Part shown: positions 8,574 through 17,316 of the stretch, in pieces | How positions within the stretch are numbered: position 1 is the first letter of the stretch | Layout: each line of letters begins with the position of its first letter | Assembly (NCBI GenBank): GCA_022340865.1 | Contig: JAJDNC010000080.1 | Location: 1-34,366 of the forward strand | Source of the DNA: Gemmatimonadota bacterium | Lineage (GTDB): Bacteria > Gemmatimonadota > Gemmatimonadetes > Longimicrobiales > Gaopeijiaceae | Length of the DNA: 34,366 bases | Direction: 5' to 3' | Program-made: the position numbers and the translations under genes | The notes under the pieces: generated by a model | What the model was told of the DNA's origin: nothing | The model's database searches: none | The model's input: the letters and a program-made list of their open reading frames with translations, nothing else

Positions 8574-9158
8574 TCAGAGCCGGAACCCGACGGTCAGCGG
8601 AAGGCAATCGGCGGCGTCGGTCACGACGTGCACGTCCAGCTCGATGAACGCGTGCACCCGGGGCAGCCGGACGCCGACGCCCAGGTCGACGCCGAAGTCC
8701 GTCGCGCCGTCGCCGCCGCCACCCCCGGCGCCGGTCAGCTCGTGCCAGTAGGCACCCAGCCCACCTACGACATACGGCACCAGGGGCGAGGCCGCGGGGG
8801 AGGGCGCCATGACGATGTCCAGCGTTCCGCCGACGCGACGCTCATGCAGGGTCTCTCCCCGGCAAGCCACACCCAGTGGGCAGGGGAAGGCCAGCGTGAC
8901 CCCGGAGGGAAACCGGTCGTAAAGCCCCTCCACGCGGTACGTCACCACAGACCCGGACCGGCCGGCCTCCACCCCGATCTCCAGCTGATAGCCGGTACGC
9001 AACTCCTCGTCACCGCCGTGCCTCGGCACCACCACGCCGCCCCCCACGACGAAGTGAGTCGACACCTCGCCCTGGGCGCGCAGCGGAGGCGGCCGGAGAA
9101 GAAGCGCCAGCGAAAGAAGCGTCGCCGTGCCCAACGCGGCGCGTGCGATCCCGGTCAT
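8574..9158 (-). CDS. Outer-membrane beta-barrel-like protein
   Basis: This 194-residue protein has a clear Sec signal peptide (MTGIARAALGTATLLSLALL then a probable cleavage after LRA-Q near 28). The mature part has alternating polar/hydrophobic strands with turns rich in Gly and Asp, such as THFVVGGGVVVPR, YVVGGLGAYWHEL and FGVDLGVGVRL. It ends in LTVGFRL rather than the usual terminal Phe. This suits a small eight-stranded OmpX/OmpW-like barrel, though no specific family is certain. ATG 9158 was chosen for its ribosome site (gggagga) and because the signal peptide starts there; the much longer open frame upstream is non-coding. It is the first gene of a pair with 8145-8555. Confidence 0.78.
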   Translation of the reverse strand: MTGIARAALGTATLLSLALLLRPPPLRAQGEVSTHFVVGGGVVVPRHGGDEELRTGYQLEIGVEAGRSGSVVTYRVEGLYDRFPSGVTLAFPCPLGVACRGETLHERRVGGTLDIVMAPSPAASPLVPYVVGGLGAYWHELTGAGGGGGDGATDFGVDLGVGVRLPRVHAFIELDVHVVTDAADCLPLTVGFRL

Positions 9159-9615
9159 GTTCGTCCTCCCGGCAGTGCTGGGCCGACACGGCTCTCCTGG
9201 GCAGTCGCCTCCCGACCCATACGGCGCATCCCCCGCAGCACCGCAAACCCGCACATAAACGTCCCGCCTCCTCTGCTCGTGACACTGTCGCCCACCATCC
9301 GAGGGACCAACGATGGGGCGCACGGGGTTCCCCCGAATTCCCGAGTGGAGCGGGCGGCCGCCGAGAGGGGGGAGATCCGGGCGCGAGTCGTGCGCCGCCC
9401 GCCGGGCCGGGCGCTCCGTCGCTGCGTCCATGATGCACATCCGCTGTCGCGCCCCGCAAGGCGACGCGGACCCGTTTCCGGTGGGGAGCCGCGGTGGGAG
9501 GCCGTCACCTCGCCGAGGGGAGACCCCGGTCCCGCACCGCTGGCCCACTCCCCCCACCCCGCCCATATTCGCCCCGACCGTCACACCCCCGGATCCATCC
9601 CGAGGAGGCGCCGTC
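9159..9615. other. Divergent intergenic region, no gene seen
   Basis: About 460 bp between the barrel-protein gene and the M14 peptidase gene. It must hold promoters for both directions, but I cannot name a convincing -35/-10 pair. Open frames cross it with Arg/Pro/Gly-rich translations that look non-coding. The best defined element is GAGGAGG at 9602-9608, the ribosome site of the peptidase. Confidence 0.5.
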
Positions 9616-12369
9616 GTGCGCTCGCCCATCCGTTCCGTCGCCCCCGTTTCGCTCCTCTTGGCCCTCCTTGCCGGCGCTCCCCTCGCGCTGGGGCAGTCCG
9701 CGGAAGCGCAGCAGACCGTCCCCACCCCGGAGTCTGTCCTGGGCTTCGCTCCCGGCGCCGACTTCCACCTGGCCACCTACGAGCAGTCCGTCACCTACCT
9801 CAAGGCGCTGGCCGCGGCCTCGGACCGGGTCCAGCTCGTCAAGACGGGGAAGACCTCCGAGGGGCGCGACTGGTACTTCGCCCTCATCTCCTCGCCGGAG
9901 AACCTGAAGAACGTCGAGCACTATCGTGAGATCCACCAGCGCATCGCAGACCCGCAGAGCCTCACCGACGCCCAGGCCCACGCGCTGGCCCGGGAGGGCA
10001 AGACCATCGTGGACATCAACGGGGGGCTCCACGCCAGCGAGGTGGCCGGCGCGCAGATGACCATCAAGCTCGCCTACGACCTGGTGTCGAAGGCCGACAG
10101 CGACCCGCGCATCGGCAACATCCTCGACAACGTCATCGTGATGCTCTGGCCCTCGCTGAACCCCGACGGTCAGACCATGGTGGCCGATTGGTACATGAAG
10201 AACGTCGGCACGCCGTACGAGGTCTCGCCCCTGCCCCGCCTGTGGCAGAAGTACGTCGGCCACGACAACGACCGCGACTCCTACATGCTCAACATGATCG
10301 AGTCGCGGCAGGTCGAGCGAACGTGGCGTCACTGGGACCCGGACATCATCCACGTCCATCACCAGACGGCGCCCTTCCCGACGCGCATCTGGCTCCCACC
10401 CTTCGCCGAGCCCGTCGCTCCGGACGTGCCTGCCCTGATGTCCCGCGAGGTGAACACCATCGGCATGGCCATGGCGCAGCTCCTGGACGAGGAGGGGCTC
10501 CCGGGGGCGACGCACATGGGCAGGGGCTTCGACGCATGGTACCCGGGGTACCTCGACTACATGCCGATGCTCCAGAACCAGGTGTCGTTCTGGACGGAGA
10601 CGGCGGGGTACAGGTACGCGACGCCCCACTTCTACACGATCCAGGACTTCCCGCCGAGCTACCGGGATCTGCGCCCGCAGTCCCTCTACTCCAGCCCCTG
10701 GCAGGGGGGATGGTGGCACCTGGCGGACGCGGTGAAGTACATGGAGGTCGCTTCCATCGGGGTGCTGGACTACGCGGCCAAGTACCGCGAGGACGTGCTC
10801 TACAACCGGTATCAGGCCGGGCGTGACGTGGTGGCTCGCTTCACCGCGAACGCACCGTACGCGTACTTCGTGCCGCAGGACCAGCACGACCCGGAGGCCC
10901 CGGTGGCCCTGCTGCGCCGCCTCGCCTACAACGGCGTCCGGGTGACCCAGCTCGACAAGCAGGTCACGCACGAGGGAATCACGTATCCGGCGGGCACGTG
11001 GGTGATCCCCATGGACCAGCCCTTCGCCGAGCTGGCCAAGCAGGTGCTGGAGGTCCAGCACTATCCGGACCTCCGGCAGTACCCCGAAGGCCCCCTCGAG
11101 CAGCCCTACGACGCGGCGGGCTGGACGCTGCCCTATCAGATGGACGTGCGCGTCATCGCGGCGACGCAGCCGCTCTCCGACGACGTGAAGAGCGCCATGA
11201 AGCCCGTGGAGGGGAAGGCGCTGCCGTGGGATGCGGACGTGAAGGATGCGGCGCCCTTCGACGAGGTGCCGGGTGTGGGCTTCAACGACAACGCGGAGGC
11301 GGCGGGCATCGTGCCGCCGCCGGGGCGGATCACGGGATCCGGGCCCGCCCTGTGGCTGAATCCGGCGGAGAACAACTCCTTCAAGGCGCTCAACGAGGCC
11401 TGGGACGCCGGCGCCCGCGTGCGCTACGCTCCGGACCACGGCGGCCGCTACGTGGTGACGGGCCTGAGCGACGCCACGGCCAACCGCCTGGCCCACGACC
11501 TGGCGCTCCGGGCGAGCCGAGGCGCCGCCACCGGCACCGAGGTGGCCCGGCCCCGGGTGGGCCTCTACCGGCCCTGGACCGCCAGCATGGACGAGGGATG
11601 GACCCGGTGGCTCCTGGAGCGCTACGACTTCCCGTTCAAGAGCCTCTACAACGCCGATGTGCACGCCGGTGACCTCCGTGATCGCTATGACGTGATCATC
11701 CTTCCCGCCGCGCGGTCGCGCTCGCTCATGAGCGGCTTCGCCAAGGGTTCGGTCCCGCCGGAGTATGCCGGCGGCCTGGAGGATACGGGCATCCGCGCGT
11801 TGGATGCGTTCGTTCGCGCTGGAGGCACCCTGGTGTGCATGAACGAGTCCAGCGGCCTGTGCATCCAGGAGCTCCATCTGCCGGTGAAGGACGTCGCCGC
11901 CGGCCTGAGCCGGCAGGTCTTCTTCGCCGGCGGGTCCATCCTCCAGGTGCGCACCGACACGGGCCACCCGCTCATGGCGGGGATGCCGGACCGGGCGGCC
12001 GTCGACTTCGACTCGAGCCCCGTCTTCGCCCCCCAGGAAGGATTCCGGGGAGCGGTCGTGGCGGCCTATCCCACGGAGGGGTCACCACTGATGTCCGGAT
12101 ATCTCCAGGGCCCGGAGCACATCGACGGTTGGGGGGCGGAGGTCGTGGCCGACCACGGCGACGGCCACGTGGTCCTCATCGGGTTCCGGCCGCAGTGGCG
12201 CGGACAGCCCTTCGGCACCTTCCGCGTGCTGTTCAACAGCGTGCTCTTCCACGGACAGGTGGCCCGCGCGCAGGGCACGGAGGGCTTCTGGACGGCGCCG
12301 CAGGAGACCAAGAAGGCGCCTGCACCGAGCCGCACGGGAAGGGGCGGGCGCGGCGGCATGGGGGGCTGA
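9616..12369 (+). CDS. Exported M14-family zinc carboxypeptidase with C-terminal amidotransferase-like domain
   Basis: This 917-residue protein has a Sec signal peptide (residues 1-32, hydrophobic SLLLALLAGAPLAL). An M14 catalytic domain follows. The first two zinc ligands are H139 and E142 in GGLHASE, and SLNPDG (180-185) is typical of the family. The third ligand should be one of the histidines in IIHVHHQTAP (H248 or H249). The C-terminal third, from about PRVGLYRPWTASMDEGW onward, resembles a class I glutamine-amidotransferase-like Rossmann domain and probably binds or positions substrate. The protein ends in a Gly/Arg tail. It likely trims peptides in the periplasm or outside the cell. The GTG at 9616 has GAGGAGG seven bases upstream and opens the signal peptide; the upstream in-frame extension looks non-coding. 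Confidence 0.88.
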   Translation: MRSPIRSVAPVSLLLALLAGAPLALGQSAEAQQTVPTPESVLGFAPGADFHLATYEQSVTYLKALAAASDRVQLVKTGKTSEGRDWYFALISSPENLKNVEHYREIHQRIADPQSLTDAQAHALAREGKTIVDINGGLHASEVAGAQMTIKLAYDLVSKADSDPRIGNILDNVIVMLWPSLNPDGQTMVADWYMKNVGTPYEVSPLPRLWQKYVGHDNDRDSYMLNMIESRQVERTWRHWDPDIIHVHHQTAPFPTRIWLPPFAEPVAPDVPALMSREVNTIGMAMAQLLDEEGLPGATHMGRGFDAWYPGYLDYMPMLQNQVSFWTETAGYRYATPHFYTIQDFPPSYRDLRPQSLYSSPWQGGWWHLADAVKYMEVASIGVLDYAAKYREDVLYNRYQAGRDVVARFTANAPYAYFVPQDQHDPEAPVALLRRLAYNGVRVTQLDKQVTHEGITYPAGTWVIPMDQPFAELAKQVLEVQHYPDLRQYPEGPLEQPYDAAGWTLPYQMDVRVIAATQPLSDDVKSAMKPVEGKALPWDADVKDAAPFDEVPGVGFNDNAEAAGIVPPPGRITGSGPALWLNPAENNSFKALNEAWDAGARVRYAPDHGGRYVVTGLSDATANRLAHDLALRASRGAATGTEVARPRVGLYRPWTASMDEGWTRWLLERYDFPFKSLYNADVHAGDLRDRYDVIILPAARSRSLMSGFAKGSVPPEYAGGLEDTGIRALDAFVRAGGTLVCMNESSGLCIQELHLPVKDVAAGLSRQVFFAGGSILQVRTDTGHPLMAGMPDRAAVDFDSSPVFAPQEGFRGAVVAAYPTEGSPLMSGYLQGPEHIDGWGAEVVADHGDGHVVLIGFRPQWRGQPFGTFRVLFNSVLFHGQVARAQGTEGFWTAPQETKKAPAPSRTGRGGRGGMGG

Positions 12370-12441
12370 GCAGGCCCCCTCCGCTTCTCAGGGTCGGCTG
12401 GCGCGGATCGCTCGGGGAAACGGTCCTGGCGTAGGATCTTG

Positions 12442-12466
12442 TCCGGGGGGGCGCCGCCCCCCCGGA
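12442..12466. terminator. Very stable GC hairpin downstream of the M14 gene
   Basis: tccggggggg (12442-12451) pairs perfectly with cccccccgga (12457-12466), leaving a loop of at most five bases. It lies 73 bp after the peptidase stop. There is no following T-tract on either strand, so intrinsic termination is uncertain; it may instead protect the 3' end of the transcript. Confidence 0.45.
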
Positions 12467-12606
12467 ACCGGCACGGATCCTGCGAGCGGGCGTCTCTGTC
12501 GAACCACCATGGGCCGTCCGCGCTCCGGGGTTCTCAGGTCCCCCCAGAGACCGGTATACCAAGCGGAGCGCGGGCGGGCCCGCCAATGTTGCAGTCCGTC
12601 CGAGAT

Positions 12607-12622
12607 GTTGCGGCGACGCAAC
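12607..12622. promoter_or_regulatory. Inverted repeat just upstream of the PEP synthase gene
   Basis: gttgcg and cgcaac flank gcga, giving a perfect 6-bp dyad. As DNA it resembles LacI/GntR-style operators built on TTGCG half-sites. As RNA it would be a hairpin capped by a GNRA tetraloop, 20 bases before the GTG. The left half belongs to an ATGTTGC direct repeat (12586 and 12605). Regulation of PEP synthase here is inferred. Confidence 0.35.
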
Positions 12623-12642
12623 TTCTGTGACACCCCCGCATC

Positions 12643-15438
12643 GTGAGCGCACGCATGCTGTCCTGGACGCCTCCCCCCGAACCCCTGGAGCTACGCCGTC
12701 CCCGCATCCTCACGGAGGGTGCGGATTCAGGGGAAGACGCCGTCTTCTCGGGCCGTCCGGGCTCCGATCCGGCTCACATCGGCCTCATCGCCTGGTTCAA
12801 GGATCTGAGTGCCGGAGACGTGTCGTGGGTGGGCGGCAAAGCCGCTTCTCTCGGGGAGATGTACGGCGCGCTCGCCGAGCGCGGTGTGCGTATACCCAAC
12901 GGGTTCGCCACGACCGTCGAGGCCCACCGCCGCTTTCTCGATGCGAAGATCGCGCCGGACACATGGGGCGGCTTCAAGGAGTCCATCGCGGCCTGCGAGC
13001 CGTCCGTGTTCGGTGCGCGGACCCTCCGGGAGGGCCTCGAGAGGCTTCTGGGCCATGCGGACACATCGGATCATCTGGCCCTGCACAACCGCGCCGAGCT
13101 GGCACGGACGCTGGTCCTCGCCACGACGATTCCTACGGACGTGACCGAGGCTCTGCGCGAGGGTTTCCGCGGGCTCACGGACTCCTACGGTAAGGACGTG
13201 GACCTGGCGGTCCGCTCGTCGGCCACCACGGAAGACTCGGAGGTCGCCTCCTTCGCCGGCCAGTACGAGTCCTACCTCAACGTGCGTGGCGTAGACGCCG
13301 TGCTAGACGCCTGGCGCAAGTGTTGTGCATCGGCCTATACGGAGCGTGCCGTCGGCTATCGCCTCCGCCACGGGGTCGACCCCCTTGAGGGAGGCCTGGG
13401 CGTCGTGATCATGAAGATGGTGCGCTCCGACATAGCCACGTCCGGGGTCATGTTCACCCTGGACCCGGACTCCGGGAACCCCAACGTCATCCACATCACC
13501 GGCGCGTACGGCCTCGGCGAGCTCGTGGTCCAGGGGAGTGTCTCGCCGGACACCGTCGTGGTGTGGAAGGAAGGCATCCGCCGGGGCCGGCCCGCCGTCG
13601 TGCACCGCCAGATGGGCGCCAAGGACCGGAAGCTCGTGTACTCCGTCCAGGGAGGCACGGCCACCGAGAGCGTCGACGTCAACGCGAGCCGCCAACGCCA
13701 GTGGGCGGTGTCACCGGACGACGCCATCCAGCTCGCCGCGATGGCGCTGGTCATCGAGGACCACTACGGCCGGCCCGTGGACATCGAGTGGGCCAAGGAC
13801 GGATACTCCGGCGAGCTCTACGTCGTGCAGGCGCGCCCGGAGACCGTGCATCGCACCAGCACGGCGTCTCTCCTCCGTTATCACATGGACCCGGCGCGCG
13901 TGCGGGCGCTCGTGCAGGCTGGTGACGTGCTCGCGCGCGGGCACGCCGTGGGGAGCGGCATCGGCGCGGGACGGGTTCGCGTGTACGCCTCCTACGAGGA
14001 GGTCATCGTCCGCAAGCGCGAGCTGAGGAACCGTCTGGCGTCGGGTGAGCGCCTCGAGGACATCCCCCCCGAGAACCACGTGTTCGACGCCGGTGACGTG
14101 CTGGTCACCGAGCACACGACGCCGGACTGGGAGCCGCTCATGAAGGAGGCGGCCCTCATCGTCACGGAGCGGGGCGGCCGCACCTCGCACGCGGCCATCG
14201 TGGCGCGGGAGTTCGGGATTCCGGCCATCGTGGGGTGTGCCGGCGCCACCAAGGTGCTCGAGCCTCTCATGGAGGTGACGGGCTCGTGCGCCGAGGGCGA
14301 CCAGGGGCTCGTCTTCCGGGGCATCCAGCCCTTCGAGGTCGAGGAGATCTCCGCCGACCAAGTCCCCGAGACCCGCACGAGGATCAAGCTCAACGTAGGC
14401 TTCCCCGGCAAGGCCCTCCACGATGCCATGCTCCCCTCGGACGGCGTGGGCCTCGCCCGCCTGGAGTTCATCCTCACCGCCCAGGTCGGGATCCACCCGT
14501 TGGCGCTCTCCTGTTTCGAGTCCCTCCGGGACTTCGTCGACGAGGGAACCCTGGCGCCCGAGCTGGAGCCCTTCCGCGAGCGTCTGGCTGCGGAGGATCC
14601 CCACGAGCTGCGCACGCTCCTGGGCGCCATCGAGCGGCGCACGCCCGGGTACGGAGACCGTCGCCAGTTCTTCGTGGATCAGGTGACCTACGGGGTCGCG
14701 CTCATCTGCGCGGCGTTCTACCCGCGGCCGGTGCTGGTACGCCTCTCGGACCTGAAGTCCAACGAGTACCGCGAGCTCCTGGGCGGAAGGCTCTTCGAGC
14801 CCCAGGAAGAGAACCCGATGATCGCCTGGCGAGGTGCGTCCAGGTACGTGGACCCGCACTTCAGCGCGGCCTTCGAGATGGAGTGCGACGCGCTGCGCGC
14901 GGTACGCCAGCATCTGGGGCTGGACAACCTCCAGCTCATGGTGCCGTTCTGCCGGACGCCGGAGGAGGGCGAGCGCGTGGTGAGGGCGCTGGACCAGCAC
15001 GGGCTGTCCCCGCAGGCGGGAGTGCCCCTCTACCTCATGGTGGAGCTCCCCTCCAACGTCATCGAAGCTGAGCGGTTCATCGAACGCATGGGTCTGACCG
15101 GCGGCTCCATCGGCTCCAACGACCTGGTTCAGACGGTCTACGCGGTGTCACGCGACGACCTCGAGCGCTACGAGCCCGCGGTGGACGCTCGCTCGCCGGC
15201 GGTACGGGCCCTCATCGGCCGTGCGGTCAGGACCTTCCTGAACGAGGGGCTGGAGATCGGCATCTGCGGGCAGGCACCCTCGGACTATCCCAACGAGGTC
15301 CCGCCCTTCCTGGTGGAGTGCGGCATCTCGTCGATCTCCGTCACGCCGGATACGGTGGTGGACGTGCGCCGGGTGGTGGCCGACGCGGAGAAGAAGTTCG
15401 CCCGCCCCTCCCTGCGCCAGATCGGCGAGAGCTGGTAG
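12643..15438 (+). CDS. ppsA: Phosphoenolpyruvate synthase (pyruvate, water dikinase)
   Basis: This 931-residue enzyme would convert pyruvate and ATP to PEP, AMP and phosphate for gluconeogenesis. The ATP-grasp domain begins at VGGKAASLGEM (63-73) and contains AVRSSATTEDSEVASFAGQY. The swivelling phosphohistidine domain has GGRTSHAAIVA with catalytic H516. The C-terminal TIM barrel has GLARLEFIL and ends with GICGQAPSD carrying C875. It is longer than E. coli PpsA (792): there is a roughly 40-residue N-terminal extension and extra residues just before FDAGDVLVTEHTTPDWEP in the swivel domain. The GTG at 12643 is the longest plausible start; ATG 12655 is an alternative. Neither has a good ribosome site. 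It is transcribed alone and converges on the DUF1232 gene. Confidence 0.94.
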   Translation: MSARMLSWTPPPEPLELRRPRILTEGADSGEDAVFSGRPGSDPAHIGLIAWFKDLSAGDVSWVGGKAASLGEMYGALAERGVRIPNGFATTVEAHRRFLDAKIAPDTWGGFKESIAACEPSVFGARTLREGLERLLGHADTSDHLALHNRAELARTLVLATTIPTDVTEALREGFRGLTDSYGKDVDLAVRSSATTEDSEVASFAGQYESYLNVRGVDAVLDAWRKCCASAYTERAVGYRLRHGVDPLEGGLGVVIMKMVRSDIATSGVMFTLDPDSGNPNVIHITGAYGLGELVVQGSVSPDTVVVWKEGIRRGRPAVVHRQMGAKDRKLVYSVQGGTATESVDVNASRQRQWAVSPDDAIQLAAMALVIEDHYGRPVDIEWAKDGYSGELYVVQARPETVHRTSTASLLRYHMDPARVRALVQAGDVLARGHAVGSGIGAGRVRVYASYEEVIVRKRELRNRLASGERLEDIPPENHVFDAGDVLVTEHTTPDWEPLMKEAALIVTERGGRTSHAAIVAREFGIPAIVGCAGATKVLEPLMEVTGSCAEGDQGLVFRGIQPFEVEEISADQVPETRTRIKLNVGFPGKALHDAMLPSDGVGLARLEFILTAQVGIHPLALSCFESLRDFVDEGTLAPELEPFRERLAAEDPHELRTLLGAIERRTPGYGDRRQFFVDQVTYGVALICAAFYPRPVLVRLSDLKSNEYRELLGGRLFEPQEENPMIAWRGASRYVDPHFSAAFEMECDALRAVRQHLGLDNLQLMVPFCRTPEEGERVVRALDQHGLSPQAGVPLYLMVELPSNVIEAERFIERMGLTGGSIGSNDLVQTVYAVSRDDLERYEPAVDARSPAVRALIGRAVRTFLNEGLEIGICGQAPSDYPNEVPPFLVECGISSISVTPDTVVDVRRVVADAEKKFARPSLRQIGESW

Positions 15439-15501
15439 GCCCGGGCACCCGAACGGGCGCCCGCTTCCCGGCTCGGAGCGGCTCCTGGCGAGGAGTCGCG
15501 C

Positions 15502-16068
15502 TCAGGCCTGGTGCGACATCCGCTTCCAGAGCTCGTTCAGCTGTGCCGACACCTGCTGCATGGCGTCGATGACGATGGCGTCCAGCTTGCGGGCGATGTC
15601 ATCCCCCACCAGGGTGCGCAGAAACTGCGCGGGGTAGACGAGATCCCAGTCGAGGAACGGCTCCGGACCCTTGTCCAGGTGCTGCAGGGTGCGGATGACC
15701 AGGTAGGCGTCGTCCAGGAGCCCCGCGAGCCCCTGGGTCATCTCGGGGATGAGGTCCATAGGCTGCAAGAAGTACTGCTCGGCGTGGCCCAGCAGCGGCG
15801 TGACCACCGACGTGAGCCCGCGTTCCTGCGCTTCCTGTCTGGCGCGGGCCAGAAAGATGGGGATCGAGTCGATGATCTCCACCGACACCTCCGCGGCCTC
15901 GTGCACCTCCGCGCTTTCCGCGTCGGGAAGGCGGCGACGGATGAAGCGTTCCAGCGCCTCCATGCCACCCCGGGCCTTCGCGCTGGAGATGACTGCCTGG
16001 ATGTCCGAGAGGTTCGTCATTCCGAAAGGGGCCTCCCCAACTCTGTCCTCATCCGGTTGAATGGGCAT
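15502..16068 (-). CDS. DUF1232 (YkvA-like) domain protein
   Basis: This 188-residue protein carries the DUF1232 hallmark MDLIPEMTQGLAGLLDDAYL, the pattern family members show as PxDLIPDxxPxxGxxDD. Function of the family is unknown; members are often membrane-associated. The N-terminal half is helical and charged (FIRRRLPDAESAEVHEAAEV) and the C-terminal half has regular amphipathic helices. I chose ATG 16068 because GGAG lies about seven bases upstream; ATG 16020 is an alternative. The gene converges on PEP synthase with a 63-bp gap. A candidate promoter lies at 16232-16260. Confidence 0.75.
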   Translation of the reverse strand: MPIQPDEDRVGEAPFGMTNLSDIQAVISSAKARGGMEALERFIRRRLPDAESAEVHEAAEVSVEIIDSIPIFLARARQEAQERGLTSVVTPLLGHAEQYFLQPMDLIPEMTQGLAGLLDDAYLVIRTLQHLDKGPEPFLDWDLVYPAQFLRTLVGDDIARKLDAIVIDAMQQVSAQLNELWKRMSHQA

Positions 16069-16635
16069 TTCAGGCTCCGTTCGAGGAATCGATGCGCTCT
16101 GCCGGCACCGAGCGCATCGCCAGGGCATCCGTCACAGCCGGGGATCAGAGTCCGCACCTGCCGGCTTCGCCGGGCACGTACGCGGACCCCGCTCAATGCA
16201 CTCCCCTGCGCCCTCCGGGCCGCAGGAAGCAGTGATACTCCCGAAGGTACTATCCGCCAAGCCGACGGGGAACCGACGCCGGGAGCCCGTCCGGTGGCGT
16301 GGCCGAGCCTGGTCGCGGCCGACCTTGCGGGGTGTGCCCGCGTCCAGGGCCGGCCTCCCTCGCGACCTCCTCCCACCCGGTCGGCCCCACGTCCGAGCCA
16401 CCACCCGGGGGTAGGCTCAAATGCGGTCGAGGATCCAGCCCAGGACGAGCCTGAGCACCCGCTTGAGGATCGTGATCATGCCTGATCTTACGCGTGGAGG
16501 GGAGGCAGAGGTCCCCTGGAGCGGATCCGGGGCGGCGACGCCACGGTTCGGGACGGGGGCCCGACCGAACCCCATCCGTTGCCCCTCCAGGCGCGTCTTC
16601 GCGATCTTCGTGCGTCTTTCCACCAGAGGAAGCGC
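16069..16635. other. Intergenic region between divergent DUF1232 and pdxH genes
   Basis: About 570 bp without a supported gene. It holds a candidate reverse-strand promoter (16232-16260) and, nearer pdxH, a very short reverse-strand frame (16417-16479) that could encode a 20-residue amphipathic peptide but has no good ribosome site. The pdxH ribosome site is at 16625-16630. Confidence 0.5.
16232..16260 (-). promoter_or_regulatory. Candidate promoter for the DUF1232 gene
   Basis: On the reverse strand TTGGCG (16260-16255) and TATCAC (16237-16232) are 17 bp apart, each matching four of six consensus bases. The sequence from 16234 to 16254 is an imperfect dyad beginning GATA and ending TATC, which could be an operator. 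It would give a leader of about 155 nt. Confidence 0.35.
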
Positions 16636-17289
16636 ATGTCGCTGAAGTCGTCCATCCGCACCATCAAGACCCTGGGCAAGGGAGTCGTCGTCGGCATCCC
16701 GGAGGCCGCCGCCGACCATGATCCGGTCGAGCTCTTCGGGGAGTGGTTCCAGGCGGCCCGTGAGTCGGGGCTCTACCTGCCCGAGAGCATGTCCCTGGCC
16801 ACGGCGACCCCCGACGGGGTGCCTTCCGTGCGCATGGTGCTGCTCAAGGCGTACGACGAGCGCGGCTTCGTCTTCTACACCAACTACGAGAGCCGCAAGG
16901 CCAAGGAGCTCGAGGCGAATCCGCGCGGCGCGCTGTGCTTCCATTGGGGCGTCCTGGAGCGCCAGGTCCGACTGAACGGGACCGTGGAGCGGGTGAGCCA
17001 CGAGGAGAGCGTGCGCTACTTCGCCACTCGATCGCGCGGGAGCCGCATCGGCGCGTGGGCGTCGAAGCAGAGCGAGCCCCTATCGGAGCGCGCGGAGCTC
17101 GAGGACCGGGTGCGGCGCTACGATGCGGAGTATCCCGGCGACGACGTGCCTCTGCCCCCCTTCTGGGGAGGGTACCGGCTCCGCCCGGAGAGCATCGAGT
17201 TCTGGCAGGGGAAGGCCGACCGTCTCCACGAGCGCCTGCGTTTCGAGCGCTCGGGAGACGGATGGAGGACGACCCGGCTGTATCCGTGA
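16636..17289 (+). CDS. pdxH: Pyridoxamine 5'-phosphate oxidase
   Basis: This 217-residue FMN enzyme oxidises pyridoxamine or pyridoxine 5'-phosphate to PLP, the last step of vitamin B6 salvage and biosynthesis. The FMN-binding core is visible: PSVRMVLLKAYDERGFVFYT, then NYESRKAKELEANPRGAL. The C-terminal signature WGGYRLRPESIEFWQG is followed by RLHERLRF and the terminal RLYP. Length matches the family. ATG 16636 is set by agagga six bases upstream. Supply of PLP is relevant to the PLP-dependent GlgP and aminotransferase in this window, though such need is general. A 27-bp gap separates it from the DUF2461 gene, so they are probably co-transcribed. Confidence 0.95.
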   Translation: MSLKSSIRTIKTLGKGVVVGIPEAAADHDPVELFGEWFQAARESGLYLPESMSLATATPDGVPSVRMVLLKAYDERGFVFYTNYESRKAKELEANPRGALCFHWGVLERQVRLNGTVERVSHEESVRYFATRSRGSRIGAWASKQSEPLSERAELEDRVRRYDAEYPGDDVPLPPFWGGYRLRPESIEFWQGKADRLHERLRFERSGDGWRTTRLYP

Positions 17290-17316
17290 CCGACCCTCTC
17301 GCCGAAGGAGCGCCCC

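Noticed and set aside
9505..11967. 820-codon reverse-strand frame opposite the M14 peptidase gene
   Set aside because: The sense strand encodes a clear metallopeptidase with a signal peptide; the antisense translation is compositionally odd and has no ribosome site.
16417..16479. 20-residue amphipathic peptide frame on the reverse strand (ITILKRVLRLVLGWILD core)
   Set aside because: It resembles small membrane-active peptides, but there is no good ribosome site, promoter or antisense RNA to support it.
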